Positions 1 through 10,049 are shown, counted from the first letter of the stretch. The stretch: 64,000 nt of DNA from Pandoraea pulmonicola (GCF_000815105.2 NZ_CP010310.2:4898001-4962000); one strand, 5' to 3'. Numbers and translations: made by a program. The notes: generated from the letters alone by a model not told the origin.

Positions 1-115
1 GCGACACGGCATCCTGCGCCGCCCGGCGGCGCGCCGGTTGAAACACCAACTTGTCGGCCACCCAGGCCACCCCGGTCACCAGCACCAGGATCAAAAGAAT
101 CAGGGCGAAATTCAT
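1..115 (-). CDS. lepB: Signal peptidase I, N-terminal fragment
   Basis: The gene starts with ATG at 115 on the minus strand and runs off the left edge, so only about 38 residues are visible. They begin MNFALILLILVLVTGVAWVA, a hydrophobic membrane anchor, followed by a basic stretch (PARRRAA). Type I signal peptidase (serine/lysine dyad, inner membrane) cleaves leader peptides of exported proteins; the catalytic residues lie outside the window. The start sits 18 bases after the lepA stop, the classical lepA-lepB operon arrangement, and this context supports the call as much as the short sequence does. Confidence 0.85.
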   Translation of the reverse strand, partial: MNFALILLILVLVTGVAWVADKLVFQPARRRAAQDAVS

Positions 116-133
116 GCGGGACCTGTCGCTACG

Positions 134-1939
134 TTATTTGTCTTCGACTTGCAAAATGGCAAGGAACGCTTCCTGGGGAATTTCAACGCTTCCCACCTGC
201 TTCATGCGCTTCTTGCCTTCCTTCTGTTTCTCAAGCAGCTTCTTCTTACGCGTGATGTCGCCACCATAGCACTTTGCCAGCACGTTCTTGCGCAATGCCT
301 TGATGTTCTCACGGGCAATGATGTTCGCACCGATCGCCGCCTGGATCGCCACATCGTACATCTGACGCGGAATGATTTCCCGCATCTTCGCCGCCACCTG
401 GTTGCCGCGACGACGGCTCTCCGAGCGGTGCACGATGATCGACAGCGCGTCGACCTTGTCGCCGTTGATCAGCATGTCGACCTTGACCACGTCCGACGAA
501 CGGTACTCCTTGAATTCGTAATCCATCGACGCATAGCCGCGCGAGACCGACTTCAGACGATCGAAGAAGTCGAGCACGATTTCGGCCATCGGAATTTCGT
601 AGATCAGTTTGACCTGACGTCCGTGGTACTGCATGTCGAGCTGGATGCCGCGCTTTTGCTGGCACAGCGTGACGACCGCGCCCACACATTCCTGCGGCAT
701 GTACAGATTGACGGTGACGATCGGCTCGAGGATCTCCTCGATGCGCCCCGGATCCGGCATCTTCGACGGATTCTCGACGGTGAGCGTCGTGCCATCGCGC
801 TGGACGACCTCATAAATCACCGTCGGCGCCGTGGTAATGAGATCCATGTCGAATTCGCGCTCCAGACGCTCCTGCACGATTTCCATGTGCAGCAGGCCCA
901 GGAAGCCGCAACGGAAGCCGAAGCCCAGCGCTTGCGAGACTTCCGGTTCGTATTGCAGCGACGCATCGTTGAGCTTGAGCTTTTCGAGCGATTCGCGCAG
1001 GGCGTCGTACTGGTTGGCTTCGACCGGATACAACCCCGCGAACACCTGTGGCTTCACTTCCTTGAAGCCCGGCAGCGGCGCCGGCGCGGGCTTGGTCGTG
1101 GTCGTCACGGCGTGCGTGACGGTGTCGCCCACCTTCGCCGCGTGCAGTTCCTTGATGCCCGAGATGATGAAGCCCACCTGGCCGGCCGACAGCGACTCGC
1201 GCTGTTGCGAACGCGGCGTGAACACGCCCACCTGCTCGACCGGATACGTCGCGCCGGTGGCCATCAGCTGAATCTTTTCCTTCGGCTTGAGCGTGCCGTT
1301 GACCACACGCACGAGCATCACCACGCCCACGTAGTTGTCGAACCACGAGTCGATGATCAGCGCCTGGAGCGGGCCGCTCGCATCGCCCTTGGGCGGCGGC
1401 ACCTTGGCGATGAGGGCTTCGAGCACGTCTTCCACGCCGAAGCCGGTCTTGGCGGAGCAACGCACGGCGTCGACGGCCTCGATGCCGATGACGTCCTCGA
1501 TTTCCTGAATCGCGTTCTCCGGCTCGGCCGACGGCAGATCGATCTTGTTGAGCACCGGCACGACTTCCACACCGAGCTCGATGGCCGTGTAGCAGTTCGC
1601 CACGGTCTGCGCTTCCACGCCTTGCGAGGCGTCGACCACCAGCAGCGCGCCTTCGCAGGCGGACAGCGAGCGGCTCACTTCATACGAGAAGTCGACGTGC
1701 CCCGGCGTGTCGATGAGGTTCAGGTTGTAGACCTTGCCGTCGCGCGCCTTGTATTGCAGCGCAGCGGTCTGCGCCTTGATGGTGATGCCGCGCTCGCGCT
1801 CGAGGTCCATCGAGTCGAGGACCCGGGCTTCCATTTCACGATCGGACAAACCGCCGCTCAACTGGATGATGCGATCGGCCAGGGTCGATTTCCCATGGTC
1901 GATGTGGGCGATGATCGAAAAATTGCGAATGTGGTCCAT
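134..1939 (-). CDS. lepA: Elongation factor 4 (LepA), ribosome back-translocating GTPase
   Basis: The product is a 601-residue translational GTPase, matching the family length of about 600. The start [19 protein letters not shown] is the family's usual N terminus; the open frame continues 24 codons upstream without conservation, so ATG 1939 is chosen. G1 (AHIDHGKST), G2 (GITIKAQT), G3 (DTPGH) and G4 (NKID) are all present, followed by EF-G-like domains and the LepA-specific C-terminal part. LepA acts on ribosomes, where it is thought to remodel stalled or mistranslocated complexes and to aid 30S biogenesis. It lies downstream of the sigma-E/mucD block and immediately upstream of lepB. Confidence 0.97.
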   Translation of the reverse strand: MDHIRNFSIIAHIDHGKSTLADRIIQLSGGLSDREMEARVLDSMDLERERGITIKAQTAALQYKARDGKVYNLNLIDTPGHVDFSYEVSRSLSACEGALLVVDASQGVEAQTVANCYTAIELGVEVVPVLNKIDLPSAEPENAIQEIEDVIGIEAVDAVRCSAKTGFGVEDVLEALIAKVPPPKGDASGPLQALIIDSWFDNYVGVVMLVRVVNGTLKPKEKIQLMATGATYPVEQVGVFTPRSQQRESLSAGQVGFIISGIKELHAAKVGDTVTHAVTTTTKPAPAPLPGFKEVKPQVFAGLYPVEANQYDALRESLEKLKLNDASLQYEPEVSQALGFGFRCGFLGLLHMEIVQERLEREFDMDLITTAPTVIYEVVQRDGTTLTVENPSKMPDPGRIEEILEPIVTVNLYMPQECVGAVVTLCQQKRGIQLDMQYHGRQVKLIYEIPMAEIVLDFFDRLKSVSRGYASMDYEFKEYRSSDVVKVDMLINGDKVDALSIIVHRSESRRRGNQVAAKMREIIPRQMYDVAIQAAIGANIIARENIKALRKNVLAKCYGGDITRKKKLLEKQKEGKKRMKQVGSVEIPQEAFLAILQVEDK

Positions 1940-2143
1940 GAGGCGGGCTATAGAAAAGTCGGTGCCATGGGATTCGGCTCGGCAGCGGCTTTCGAGAGAA
2001 TCGGCAAACACGATATTTTAGCCGAAAGCGCGCCCATTCCGTCTGAAATCGCGCGCATCGCAGCGTTATATCGGTAATCGCGGGAAGGTCCGGGAGTCGC
2101 TCGGAGAATGATGGTGGCGCGGCAGCGTGGCGGCCTAGTGGGC

Positions 2144-2398
2144 TCAAGCCGCTTGAACGGCCGGGACCACCGCGATGACGGCGGCGGCATCGAACCGGTA
2201 GCGGCACAACTCGCGCTCGTCCAGCGCCAGCACGGGCACGATCTCGTCGTACTTCGCCTCAAGCGCCGGATCGCTGTCGACGTCGACGACCGTGACGGAG
2301 AAGTCCCACGCCGGGCGCATCGCTTCGAGCGCCGCAAGCATGTCATCGCACAGATGACACCACTTGCGGCCATAAAGCGTGAGCGCCGGCGCGGTCAT
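2144..2398 (-). CDS. Glutaredoxin-like thiol-disulfide protein
   Basis: This small 84-residue protein opens with a beta strand (ALTLYGRKW) and a WCHLC redox motif, CxxC at residues 14-17, followed by the helix-strand pattern of a thioredoxin fold and the cis-proline segment IVPVLALD. It fits the glutaredoxin-like DUF836 family. A cytoplasmic thiol redox role is likely; the partner is unknown. It lies 16 bases after the mucD stop and upstream of lepA, an arrangement I recall from other Burkholderiales. It may share transcription with the stress block. Confidence 0.85.
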   Translation of the reverse strand: MTAPALTLYGRKWCHLCDDMLAALEAMRPAWDFSVTVVDVDSDPALEAKYDEIVPVLALDERELCRYRFDAAAVIAVVPAVQAA

Positions 2399-2414
2399 GG
2401 GTCAGCCGTTCGGC

Positions 2415-3899
2415 TTACTTGGCCTGTGTGCGTGGGCGCAGCGGCACGAACTGCGTGGCATCACCGCGGCGCACGAGAATCGGCACGAGACGCTTCGGAT
2501 CCAGCGCCTTGACCACTTCCTCGAACTGCTTCGCGCTGACGATGTCGGCGTCGCCTACCCGCAGGATGACGTCGCCCTGCTGCAGGCCGGCGCGTCCCGC
2601 CGGACCTTCGGCCAGCTCGACCTGCACGCCGCCGCGCAGCTTCATGTCCTTCTTCTGCGCCTCGGTCAGATCGGATACCACCAGCCCCAGCGCGTTCGGA
2701 TGCGGGGTGTCGGCGCTGCCGCTCTGGGCCTTGGAGGCCTTCGGCGCATCGGCGTCGGCTTCCGCGATCGTGATGCGCAGATCCTGGTTCTTGCCCTTGC
2801 GCAGGACTTGCAGCGTTGCCGTCGAACCCGGTTTCGTCTCGCCGACCATGCGCGGCAGATCCGTCGCGTGATCGACCGGTCGACCTTCGAACTTCATGAT
2901 GATGTCGCCCGGCTGCACGCCCGCCTTCTCGGCCGGGCTACCCGGCTCGATACTGCGCACGAGCGCGCCCTGAGCGCGCGGCAGTCCCAGCGAATCGGCA
3001 ACATCCTTGCTCACTTCGCTGATCGCCACGCCGATACGACCGCGCACCACCTTGCCCGTTTTCTTGAGCTGATCGGCCACGCGCATCACTTCATCGATCG
3101 GAATCGCGAACGAGATGCCCATGAAGCCGCCGGTCTGGCTGTAGATCATCGAGTTGATGCCGACGACCTCGCCGCGCATGTTGATGAGCGGGCCGCCCGA
3201 GTTGCCCGGGTTGACCGCCACGTCGGTCTGAATGAACGGCAGGTAATCGCCGGTGTCGCGGCCCTTGGCCGACACGATCCCCGCCGTCACCGTGTTCTCG
3301 AGACCGAACGGCGACCCGATGGCCACCACCCACTCGCCCACGCGCAGCTTGTTCGAGTCGCCGACCGGCACCGTGGGCAGGTCCTTGGCTTCGACCTTGA
3401 CCACGGCGACGTCGGTGCGCTTGTCGGCACCGATCAGCTTCGCCTTGAACTCGCGCTTGTCGGTGAGCGTGACGTAGATGCTGTCGGCACCATCGACGAC
3501 GTGCGCATTGGTGAGAATGTAGCCGTCGGCCGACACGACGAAGCCGGAACCCACGCCGCTGTTCTGCTCCTCGTCGGGCTGCGGCTGTCCACGCTTGGGC
3601 GTGCCGCCCTTCGGACCCGGTTGCGGCATGGGCACGCCGAAGAAGCGGCGGAACAGCTCGGCCATGTCGTCGTCCATGCCCGGCGGCAGGCCGCGTTGAT
3701 TGCGGCTCACGCGCTCGGTCGTGCGAATGTTCACGACGGCCGGGCCGACGCGATCGACGAGCTGAGTGAAATCGGGAAGATTGGTGACGAGCGGCGCGTT
3801 CGACGCCGAAGCCGGAGCGGCAAAGGCGGCGGGCGCTCCCGCCAGTTGCGCGGCAATGGCGCCGCCAAGGATGACACGAAGCAGGAGAGTCTTCTTCAT
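2415..3899 (-). CDS. mucD: Periplasmic serine protease of the DegP/HtrA family (MucD)
   Basis: This 494-residue protease has a signal peptide (about 1-28, ending AFAA), a trypsin-like domain with catalytic triad His133 (NAHVVDG), Asp163 (RTDVAVV) and Ser234 (GNSGGPL), and two PDZ domains (roughly 270-360 and 390-485). HtrA proteases degrade misfolded envelope proteins, and MucD homologues dampen sigma-E-type responses. It follows rseB by 129 bases in the order rpoE-rseA-rseB-mucD, which identifies it as MucD rather than a stand-alone DegQ. The Gly- and Pro-rich stretch before the protease core (about 90-112) corresponds to the LA-loop region. Confidence 0.95.
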   Translation of the reverse strand: MKKTLLLRVILGGAIAAQLAGAPAAFAAPASASNAPLVTNLPDFTQLVDRVGPAVVNIRTTERVSRNQRGLPPGMDDDMAELFRRFFGVPMPQPGPKGGTPKRGQPQPDEEQNSGVGSGFVVSADGYILTNAHVVDGADSIYVTLTDKREFKAKLIGADKRTDVAVVKVEAKDLPTVPVGDSNKLRVGEWVVAIGSPFGLENTVTAGIVSAKGRDTGDYLPFIQTDVAVNPGNSGGPLINMRGEVVGINSMIYSQTGGFMGISFAIPIDEVMRVADQLKKTGKVVRGRIGVAISEVSKDVADSLGLPRAQGALVRSIEPGSPAEKAGVQPGDIIMKFEGRPVDHATDLPRMVGETKPGSTATLQVLRKGKNQDLRITIAEADADAPKASKAQSGSADTPHPNALGLVVSDLTEAQKKDMKLRGGVQVELAEGPAGRAGLQQGDVILRVGDADIVSAKQFEEVVKALDPKRLVPILVRRGDATQFVPLRPRTQAK

Positions 3900-4028
3900 T
3901 GGAAGAGCGTGGTGCGCGATAGTCTGGGAACCCCTGAGGACGGCCAGGCATCCGACACGGCATCGTGTCTCGATGCGCCTGACTGCCCGGACCGCGCCGT
4001 CACCGGTCGCGGCCCACCCGAAAGCCGG

Positions 4029-5084
4029 TCACTTCGCCGGCTGTTTGTACTCGATGCTGTTGGCGAACTGTTGCAGCGTGGCCTGCGGCACTTCGCCCAG
4101 CAAGGTCAGCCAATAGTCGCCATGGCGCTTGATGAGGATGTTCGTCGCACCGGCGCTACCGTGGCCTTCCTTGCGTTCACGCGTAGCCGGCTCGATAAAC
4201 ACCGACAGGCCGGCCATGCCGTCGGAATATACCACCTGCTGGACTTCCAGCGGTTTGCCGTCGGCGGTCGACCGCATCGTGCGACGCACCTCGCGAACCG
4301 CCTTGAAGCCCGGCACCTTCTTGTCCACGTCGATGCTCCAGCCGGCGTCGGCCAGATGCGTCGGTGCGATCTGCGGCTTGACCACGTGCCATCCATGCGT
4401 TGCCTGGATGGCGTGCAGGATGCGCGCCTTCTCTGTCGGCACGCCGATCGAGATCTGCGAGAACGCGGCCTGCTCGAGCAGATGACCCTCAGCGTCGATG
4501 GTCTGCGCACGCAGCAGCAAGCCCGTATTGCGGTCGGCCCACAGGCGGTAACCGAAACGGTAATCGTCTCGCGGCGTGAGTTCGATCACCACGCAGTCGA
4601 AGCCGGCCATGCGTTCGTTGGGCAGCAGCTTCGGCGCGTAGTAGTCGAGGACGTCGCGATTGGGTGTGGCGAGCAATGCCGGGAACGAATCCTTGCTCTC
4701 GCGCTTTTCCTGGAAGACAGTCTTCTGCTCGGGAATCAGCGTGTAGACGTCGTCGTTCTGGCGAAGAATGCGGCGCTGACGACCGTCGAGCGTCTCCAGT
4801 TCTTCGAATTCATTCCCCTTGTCGGCAAAGTGACTGATCTTCGACGAACGCATGGTCGAGCCACGCTGATAGACGAAGGTGCCGATGTAGTTTTGCGTCT
4901 GCGCCGCGCGATGGATCTTGGTGAGCCATGCACCGACTTCGCGACGCTCGACCAACGGATCGGACGCCGACGAAGCCTGCGCCCACGCCTGCGTTTGCAG
5001 CGTGGTCGCGAGCAAGAAGGCAAAGAGGAAGAAAGTGCGCCCGAAGGGCGCACGCGGCAAGGATTCGATACTCAGGCGCTGCAT
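4029..5084 (-). CDS. rseB: Sigma-E regulatory protein RseB (MucB)
   Basis: The product has 351 residues with a signal peptide ending near AWAQA (about residue 37), then the MucB/RseB two-domain periplasmic fold: an N-terminal LolA-like domain (about 45-215, containing FVYQRGSTMRSSKI) and a smaller C-terminal domain (about 230-345). RseB binds the periplasmic part of RseA and shields it from the first cleavage until lipopolysaccharide or lipoprotein stress releases it. The ATG directly follows the rseA stop codon with no spacer, so the two are probably translationally coupled. Confidence 0.95.
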   Translation of the reverse strand: MQRLSIESLPRAPFGRTFFLFAFLLATTLQTQAWAQASSASDPLVERREVGAWLTKIHRAAQTQNYIGTFVYQRGSTMRSSKISHFADKGNEFEELETLDGRQRRILRQNDDVYTLIPEQKTVFQEKRESKDSFPALLATPNRDVLDYYAPKLLPNERMAGFDCVVIELTPRDDYRFGYRLWADRNTGLLLRAQTIDAEGHLLEQAAFSQISIGVPTEKARILHAIQATHGWHVVKPQIAPTHLADAGWSIDVDKKVPGFKAVREVRRTMRSTADGKPLEVQQVVYSDGMAGLSVFIEPATRERKEGHGSAGATNILIKRHGDYWLTLLGEVPQATLQQFANSIEYKQPAK

Positions 5085-5780
5085 TTATTCGTCCGCTTGC
5101 GCCGAGGCTCGCATGTAGGGAGAAACGCCCTGGCCGATCGGCGCCGGGGCATATTGCTGATGCGCGGCCAGATACTGGTCGAGACGCGCATCGCGCAACA
5201 CGATCAGATCGTTCGGCGCACCGGCACTCGCCCCGTTGGCCGCCACGGCCGCTTGCGGCTGCTGCGTCAGCGCCACGCGCGTGAGGTTGGAGCCACCGGC
5301 GGCCGGCGTCGCGGTCTGAGCCAGCACCTGCGGCTGGGCGCCGCCTGCCGGATGATCCTGCAAACGCGGCACCACCACCCACGACAACGCAGCGACCGCC
5401 GCGGCGGCGGCGGCCGTCGGCAGGACACGGCGAACGCGCAGGAAAGGATTGATTCGCGTGACACGCGAGCCCGCCGTCTTCGCGCTTTGTCCGGCACTGG
5501 CCTGGGCATCGGCCAGTGCGGTCGGCGCGAGCAGATGCGGCTCGGCTTCGAGGCGCGCGGCGAAGGAGGCCATGAAGGCGGACTCCGAACGCGGCAGCGT
5601 CAGTTCATCGGAACGCAGTGCGTCCCCGATCAGATGGTAGTCGTCCCACAGAGGCCGGCCAGAGGTGTCGGCCTCGTCCAGCAGGGCAGCCAGCTCGTCC
5701 GGATCGAATTCCCCGTCCATCAACGCGGAAATCCGCTCGGCTTGCAGCCCCCGCTGCGTTTGCACCGTCGCTGATCCCAT
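5085..5780 (-). CDS. rseA: Anti-sigma-E factor RseA (MucA type)
   Basis: The product has 231 residues from ATG 5780, which is preceded by a GGGGG Shine-Dalgarno run; a TTG four codons further upstream is a poorer choice. The N-terminal cytoplasmic part (ERISALMDGEFDPDELAALL) matches the RseA sigma-binding domain, residues about 120-137 form a single membrane span (AAAAAAVAALSWVVV), and an Ala/Gln-rich periplasmic tail follows. RseA holds RpoE at the membrane until regulated proteolysis frees it. The gene begins 38 bases after the rpoE stop and abuts rseB. Confidence 0.93.
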   Translation of the reverse strand: MGSATVQTQRGLQAERISALMDGEFDPDELAALLDEADTSGRPLWDDYHLIGDALRSDELTLPRSESAFMASFAARLEAEPHLLAPTALADAQASAGQSAKTAGSRVTRINPFLRVRRVLPTAAAAAAVAALSWVVVPRLQDHPAGGAQPQVLAQTATPAAGGSNLTRVALTQQPQAAVAANGASAGAPNDLIVLRDARLDQYLAAHQQYAPAPIGQGVSPYMRASAQADE

Positions 5781-5818
5781 GATATCCCCCAACGAAAATA
5801 ACTTCCCCGGCGGCGCGC

Positions 5819-6418
5819 TTACCAGCGCTTGCCGTCAGGCGTGTCCAGCAGCGGCCGCAACCGGCTGGCAATCGCTTCACGCGCCCGGAAAATTCGCGAA
5901 CGGACAGTTCCGATCGGGCACCCCATGGCTTCGGCGATCTCTTCGTAGCTCAACCCCTCGATTTCCCGCAGGGTAATTGCCGTCCGAAGTTCATCGGGCA
6001 AAGCCTCCATCGCTGTGTTGACGGTCTGAGCAATCTGCTTGCTCATCAGCATCGACTCAGGCGTGTTGATATCCCTTAGTTGATCGGCCTCGGCAAAAGT
6101 TTCAGCTTCTTCAGCGTTCGCTTCAGTCGAAGTCGGTGCACGGCGCCCCTGCGTAGCGAGGTGGTTTTTCGCCGTGTTGACAGCAATACGATACAACCAG
6201 GTATAGAACGCCGACTCACCGCGAAACTGCGGCAAAGCACGGTAGGCCTTGATGAAGGCCTCCTGCGTCACATCCTCGACCTCGGCGGCATCGCGAACGA
6301 GCCGCGACACGAGGCGGATGATCTTGCGGTGATATTTCGCGACCAACAGCTCGAAGGCGGCTTTGTCGCCCTTTTGCACACGCTCGACGAGCGCCTGGTC
6401 GATTTCTCGTTCACTCAC
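5819..6418 (-). CDS. rpoE: RNA polymerase sigma-E factor (ECF family)
   Basis: This 199-residue ECF sigma factor starts at GTG 6418 (V/MSEREIDQALVERVQKGD). The frame is open for 40 more codons, but that part is Pro/Gly-rich and unlike the family. Region 2 (AFELLVAKYHRKI, VEDVTQEAFIKAYRAL, FYTWLYRIAVNTAKN) and region 4 (LPDELRTAITLREIEGLSYEEIAE, then GTVRSRIFRAREAI) are intact. It directs envelope-stress transcription and heads rpoE-rseA-rseB-mucD. I could not find a convincing sigma-E-type autoregulatory promoter (GGAACTT/TCTGA) in the 168 bases upstream. Confidence 0.96.
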   Translation of the reverse strand: MSEREIDQALVERVQKGDKAAFELLVAKYHRKIIRLVSRLVRDAAEVEDVTQEAFIKAYRALPQFRGESAFYTWLYRIAVNTAKNHLATQGRRAPTSTEANAEEAETFAEADQLRDINTPESMLMSKQIAQTVNTAMEALPDELRTAITLREIEGLSYEEIAEAMGCPIGTVRSRIFRAREAIASRLRPLLDTPDGKRW

Positions 6419-6476
6419 CTGATATGGATCCGTATTTTCTCTGAGCGGTAGACCCGGTCCGGGCCCGATTGCACCC

Positions 6477-6495
6477 CGGCGGCACTTGGCCGCCG
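6477..6495 (-). other. Hairpin in the rpoE leader
   Basis: CGGCGGC (6477-6483) and GCCGCCG (6489-6495) form a perfect 7-base-pair stem around a 5-base loop, about 60 bases upstream of the rpoE GTG. No U run follows on the minus strand, so it is more likely an mRNA leader structure than a terminator. Function is unknown. Confidence 0.4.
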
Positions 6496-6560
6496 TGGCT
6501 GGAAGTGTCTGTAACGCCGCACGCCCGGGCACACTCACCGGAGCGTGGGTCAGCGGGATA

Positions 6561-6579
6561 GGACGCCTGCGCGGCGTCC
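6561..6579 (-). terminator. Hairpin just after fabF, weak terminator candidate
   Basis: GGACGCC (6561-6567) and GGCGTCC (6573-6579) form a perfect 7-base-pair stem with a 5-base loop, starting 7 bases past the fabF stop. It lacks a U tract, so termination would be weak or Rho-assisted. It separates the fab genes from rpoE. Confidence 0.4.
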
Positions 6580-6586
6580 CGCGAAC

Positions 6587-7825
6587 TTAGACGCGCTGGA
6601 AGACCAGCGAGCCGTTAGTCCCGCCAAATCCGAAAGAGTTCTTCAATGCGACGTCAATTTTCAGATCCCGCGCCACGTTTGCGCAGTAGTCCAGGTCGCA
6701 CTCGGGATCCTGATTGAAGATGTTGATCGTCGGCGGTGACTTCTGGTGGTGCACGGCCAGCACGGTAAACACCGACTCCAGACCGCCCGCGCCACCCAGC
6801 AGGTGACCGGTCATCGACTTGGTCGAGTTCACCACGACCTTCTTGGCGGCATCACCCATCAGGCGCTTGATCGCAACGGTTTCGGCGATATCGCCCGGCG
6901 GCGTCGAGGTGCCGTGCGCGTTCACATAGTTCACCGCGTCGGCGTTCAGGCCAGCGTCGCGCAGCGCATTGCTCATTGCGCGTCGCGCGCCGTCGCCGTC
7001 CTCGCAAGGCGACGTCATGTGGTGGGCGTCGGCGCTCATGCCAAAGCCCGTAATTTCGGCGTAGATCTTGGCACCGCGCGCTTTCGCGTGCTCGTACTCC
7101 TCGACCATCATCACGCCAGCGCCTTCACCCAGCACGAAACCGTCGCGGTCCCTGTCCCAAGGACGGCTGGCCGTCGCCGGGTCGTCGTTACGTTCGGAGA
7201 GCGCCCTCATTGCCGCAAAACCACCGATACCCAGCGGCGACACCGTCGATTCGGCGCCACCGGCGAGCACCGCATCGGCGTCGCCGTACTGAATCATGCG
7301 AGCGGCCTGACCGATGCAGTGCAGACCGGTCGTGCAGGCCGTGACGATCGCAAGGTTCGGCCCCTTCAGGCCATACTTGATCGACAGGTGGCCGGAGATC
7401 ATGTTGATGATCGAACCCGGCACGAAGAAGGGGGAAATCTTGCGCGGACCGCCTTTGAGTAGGGTGTTCTGCGTATCTTCGATCATCGGCAGGCCTCCGA
7501 TGCCCGAGCCCACCAGTACGCCGATACGCTCGGCGTTCGCCCCGGTGACTTGCAGACCGCTGTCTTCAAACGCCTGAATGCCGGCGGCGAGACCGTAATG
7601 GATAAACGTATCCATACGGCGTGCATCCTGGGGCGTCAGGTATTTCGCGACATCGAAATTCTTGACTTCGCCTGCAAAGCGCACCTTGTGGGCGCTTGTA
7701 TCGAACTTCGTGATGTTGGCGATACCCGAACGGCCCGCGATCAGATTCTCCCAACCTTCGGCAACAGTGTTGCCGACCGGCGAGATCAGGCCCAGACCGG
7801 TAATGACGACGCGACGACGACTCAC
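6587..7825 (-). CDS. fabF: 3-oxoacyl-[ACP] synthase II
   Basis: The product has 412 residues from GTG 7825, preceded by GGGGAG at good spacing; this gives the standard N terminus [17 protein letters not shown]. The thiolase-fold active site is complete: Cys164 ([10 protein letters not shown]), His304 (NAHGTSTP) and His341 ([11 protein letters not shown]), with the C-terminal NSFGFGGTN loop. FabF elongates acyl-ACP by Claisen condensation with malonyl-ACP and controls temperature-dependent cis-vaccenate formation. It lies 142 bases downstream of acpP, the usual last position of the fab cluster. Confidence 0.97.
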   Translation of the reverse strand: MSRRRVVITGLGLISPVGNTVAEGWENLIAGRSGIANITKFDTSAHKVRFAGEVKNFDVAKYLTPQDARRMDTFIHYGLAAGIQAFEDSGLQVTGANAERIGVLVGSGIGGLPMIEDTQNTLLKGGPRKISPFFVPGSIINMISGHLSIKYGLKGPNLAIVTACTTGLHCIGQAARMIQYGDADAVLAGGAESTVSPLGIGGFAAMRALSERNDDPATASRPWDRDRDGFVLGEGAGVMMVEEYEHAKARGAKIYAEITGFGMSADAHHMTSPCEDGDGARRAMSNALRDAGLNADAVNYVNAHGTSTPPGDIAETVAIKRLMGDAAKKVVVNSTKSMTGHLLGGAGGLESVFTVLAVHHQKSPPTINIFNQDPECDLDYCANVARDLKIDVALKNSFGFGGTNGSLVFQRV

Positions 7826-7967
7826 GATACTCCCCTTCTTCTGCTGGGTCATACAAAACAAAAGCCACAGAGGCGACAGGGTTCGACCCTGTGCTCCCTG
7901 CGGCTGACAGGCGTGCCTGGCACCGGGAAACCGGTCGGCACTCCGGCCGGCCAGTGATCCGTGGACC

Positions 7968-8210
7968 TTAGGCTGCCGCCTGATGGGCCTTGATGTAATC
8001 GATGGCTTGTTGCACGGTAGTGATCTTCTCGGCGGCTTCGTCCGGGATTTCCGTGGTGAACTCTTCTTCCAGGGCCATCACCAGTTCAACCGTATCGAGC
8101 GAATCGGCGCCCAGATCGTTCACGAAGCTGGATTCGTTCTTGATTTCGGCCTCGGCAACGCCAAGTTGTTCCGCGACGATCTTCTTGACGCGTTGCTCAA
8201 TGTTATCCAT
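7968..8210 (-). CDS. acpP: Acyl carrier protein
   Basis: This 80-residue acidic helical protein carries the phosphopantetheine attachment motif [10 protein letters not shown] with Ser37. It shuttles acyl intermediates through fatty-acid synthesis. The start is preceded by an excellent ribosome site (GGAGGG), as expected for a very abundant protein. In the 136-base gap to fabG a TAAAAT (minus strand, 8250-8255) could be the -10 of a separate acpP promoter, but the -35 is poor. Confidence 0.98.
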   Translation of the reverse strand: MDNIEQRVKKIVAEQLGVAEAEIKNESSFVNDLGADSLDTVELVMALEEEFTTEIPDEAAEKITTVQQAIDYIKAHQAAA

Positions 8211-8346
8211 TCAAACCCTCCGGGGTAGTTAGTTCAAACAAGTGCGCGCATTTTAACAGGTTTGCCGCGCAAAGTTAGCCTGTGCCAAATAATGTTCAAT
8301 ACCACACAAAATCGCGCAATTTGACCACAATTTACGCGAAAAATCA

Positions 8347-9096
8347 TCAATTCATGTACATGCCGCCATTCACGTGGAGCGTCGTGCCAGTGATGTAGCC
8401 GGCCTGCGGCGACGCGAGGAACGCCACGGCATTCGCGATGTCTTCCGGCGCACCGAGGCGGCCCAACGGGATCCGCGCCTTGAGCGCTTCGTGCTGCGCT
8501 TCGCCCAGCGCCTTGGTCATGTCCGTGTCGATGAAACCTGGCGCCACGCAGTTGACCGTAATGTTTCGACTGCCGATCTCGGCAGCGAGCGAACGCGACA
8601 TGCCGGCAACACCGGCCTTGGCCGCCGCGTAGTTCGCCTGGCCCGGATTGCCGGCCGAGCCGACGACCGACGTCACGTTGATGATACGGCCGCTGCGCGC
8701 CTTCATCATCGGCTTGATGACGGCACGCGAGAGACGGAAGATCGCCTTGAGGTTGGTATCGATCACGTCATCCCATTCGTCGTCCTTCATCCGCATCGCA
8801 AGATTATCGCGCGTGATGCCGGCGTTATTGACGAGGATGTCGAGTTTGCCGTGCTGCTTGAGGATGTCGTCCAGTGCGGCTGCCACGCCCTCGGCGTCGG
8901 TCACATTCAGGACGATGCCCTTGCCGGCCAATCCGGCTTCGGCAAAGTAGGCGTCGATGCCCTTGGCACCGCCTTCGCTCGTGGCCGTGCCCACGACCGT
9001 CGCACCCTGACGGGCGAGTTCGAGGGCGATGGCGCGTCCGATGCCGCGCGAGGCGCCGGTCACCAGCGCCACGTGATTGTCGAGTTGCTTGCTCAT
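8347..9096 (-). CDS. fabG: 3-oxoacyl-[ACP] reductase
   Basis: The product has 249 residues from ATG 9096 (MSKQLDNHVALVTGASRGIG). It is a classical short-chain dehydrogenase/reductase: nucleotide motif TGASRGIG (13-20), NNAG (90-93), and catalytic residues Asn115, Ser143, Tyr156 and Lys160 (YAAAK). It reduces 3-oxoacyl-ACP with NADPH. The open frame extends far upstream over fabD, but homology begins at this ATG. It lies 23 bases after the fabD stop and probably belongs to the same transcript. Confidence 0.97.
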   Translation of the reverse strand: MSKQLDNHVALVTGASRGIGRAIALELARQGATVVGTATSEGGAKGIDAYFAEAGLAGKGIVLNVTDAEGVAAALDDILKQHGKLDILVNNAGITRDNLAMRMKDDEWDDVIDTNLKAIFRLSRAVIKPMMKARSGRIINVTSVVGSAGNPGQANYAAAKAGVAGMSRSLAAEIGSRNITVNCVAPGFIDTDMTKALGEAQHEALKARIPLGRLGAPEDIANAVAFLASPQAGYITGTTLHVNGGMYMN

Positions 9097-9119
9097 GTCG
9101 GAAATATCCTGTCTGTGGC

Positions 9120-10049
9120 TTATGCCAGTTGACCGCGCACATCCGCGAGCGACGTCGGATCGGTGATCGCCAGCCCAGTCAGATTGCCATCGATGCGCTT
9201 GGTCAGGCCGGTCAGCACCTTGCCCGGCCCGCACTCGACCACCTGCGTCACGCCTTGCGCCGCGAGCCACTTCACCGACTCGACCCAGCGAACCGGCGCG
9301 GCGGCCTGACGCACGAGAGCATCCTTGATGCGCGCCACATCGGTCTCGACGGCGACGTCGACATTGTTGACGAGCGGAATCTGCGGTGCGTTGAACGTCA
9401 CGTTCGCGAGATACTCGCGCAGACGATCCGACGCCGGCTTGAGCAGCGACGAATGGAACGGCGCCGACACCGGCAGCATGAGCGCACGCTTGGCGCCCGC
9501 CGCCTTGGCCAGTTCGCAGGCCTTCTCGACGCCAGCCTTCGCGCCGGCGATCACGACCTGAGCCGGCGCGTTGAAGTTGACCGCTTCCACCACGCCCGCA
9601 GCTGAAGCCTCGGCACAGACATTGCAAACGGTATCGTCATCGAGCCCGAGGATCGCGGCCATGCCCCCCTGCCCGACGGGCACAGCTTCCTGCATCGCCT
9701 GGGCGCGAAAGCGCACGAGCGGTACAGCGTCCTTGAATGCGATCACACCGGCCGCGACCAGCGCGGTGTACTCGCCCAGGCTGTGCCCGGCGACGAACGC
9801 CGGCTTGGCGCCGCGCTCGGCGAGCCATGCGCGGTACATCGCGTAAGCGGCCGTGAGCATCACCGGCTGCGTGTTGGTCGTCAGATTGAGTTCTTCGGCC
9901 GGACCTGCCGCGATGAGCTGGGCCACATCCTGCCCGAGGGCGTCCGAAGCTTCGGCCAGCGTCTCGCGCACAACAGCGTTGTCCGCGAATGCGTCGAGCA
10001 TGCCAACCGATTGGGATCCTTGTCCCGGGAAAACGAAAGCGAATGTCAT
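9120..10049 (-). CDS. fabD: Malonyl-CoA:ACP transacylase
   Basis: The product has 309 residues, typical for FabD. It has the N-terminal FVFPGQGSQ motif, nucleophile Ser90 in GHSLGEY and catalytic His199 in SAPFHSSLL. It transfers malonyl from CoA to ACP to provide the extender unit. It lies between fabH (105 bases upstream) and fabG (23 bases downstream). Confidence 0.97.
   Translation of the reverse strand: MTFAFVFPGQGSQSVGMLDAFADNAVVRETLAEASDALGQDVAQLIAAGPAEELNLTTNTQPVMLTAAYAMYRAWLAERGAKPAFVAGHSLGEYTALVAAGVIAFKDAVPLVRFRAQAMQEAVPVGQGGMAAILGLDDDTVCNVCAEASAAGVVEAVNFNAPAQVVIAGAKAGVEKACELAKAAGAKRALMLPVSAPFHSSLLKPASDRLREYLANVTFNAPQIPLVNNVDVAVETDVARIKDALVRQAAAPVRWVESVKWLAAQGVTQVVECGPGKVLTGLTKRIDGNLTGLAITDPTSLADVRGQLA

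Noticed and set aside
38..2077. Long open frame (679 codons) on the plus strand antisense to lepA
   Set aside because: It is His/Arg/Asp-rich with no domain, and lies opposite a complete lepA. High GC content leaves long antisense frames open.
2379..5774. Plus-strand open frame of 1131 codons
   Set aside because: It runs antisense to mucD, rseB and rseA, all well identified; its composition is Arg/His-rich and shows no family motif.
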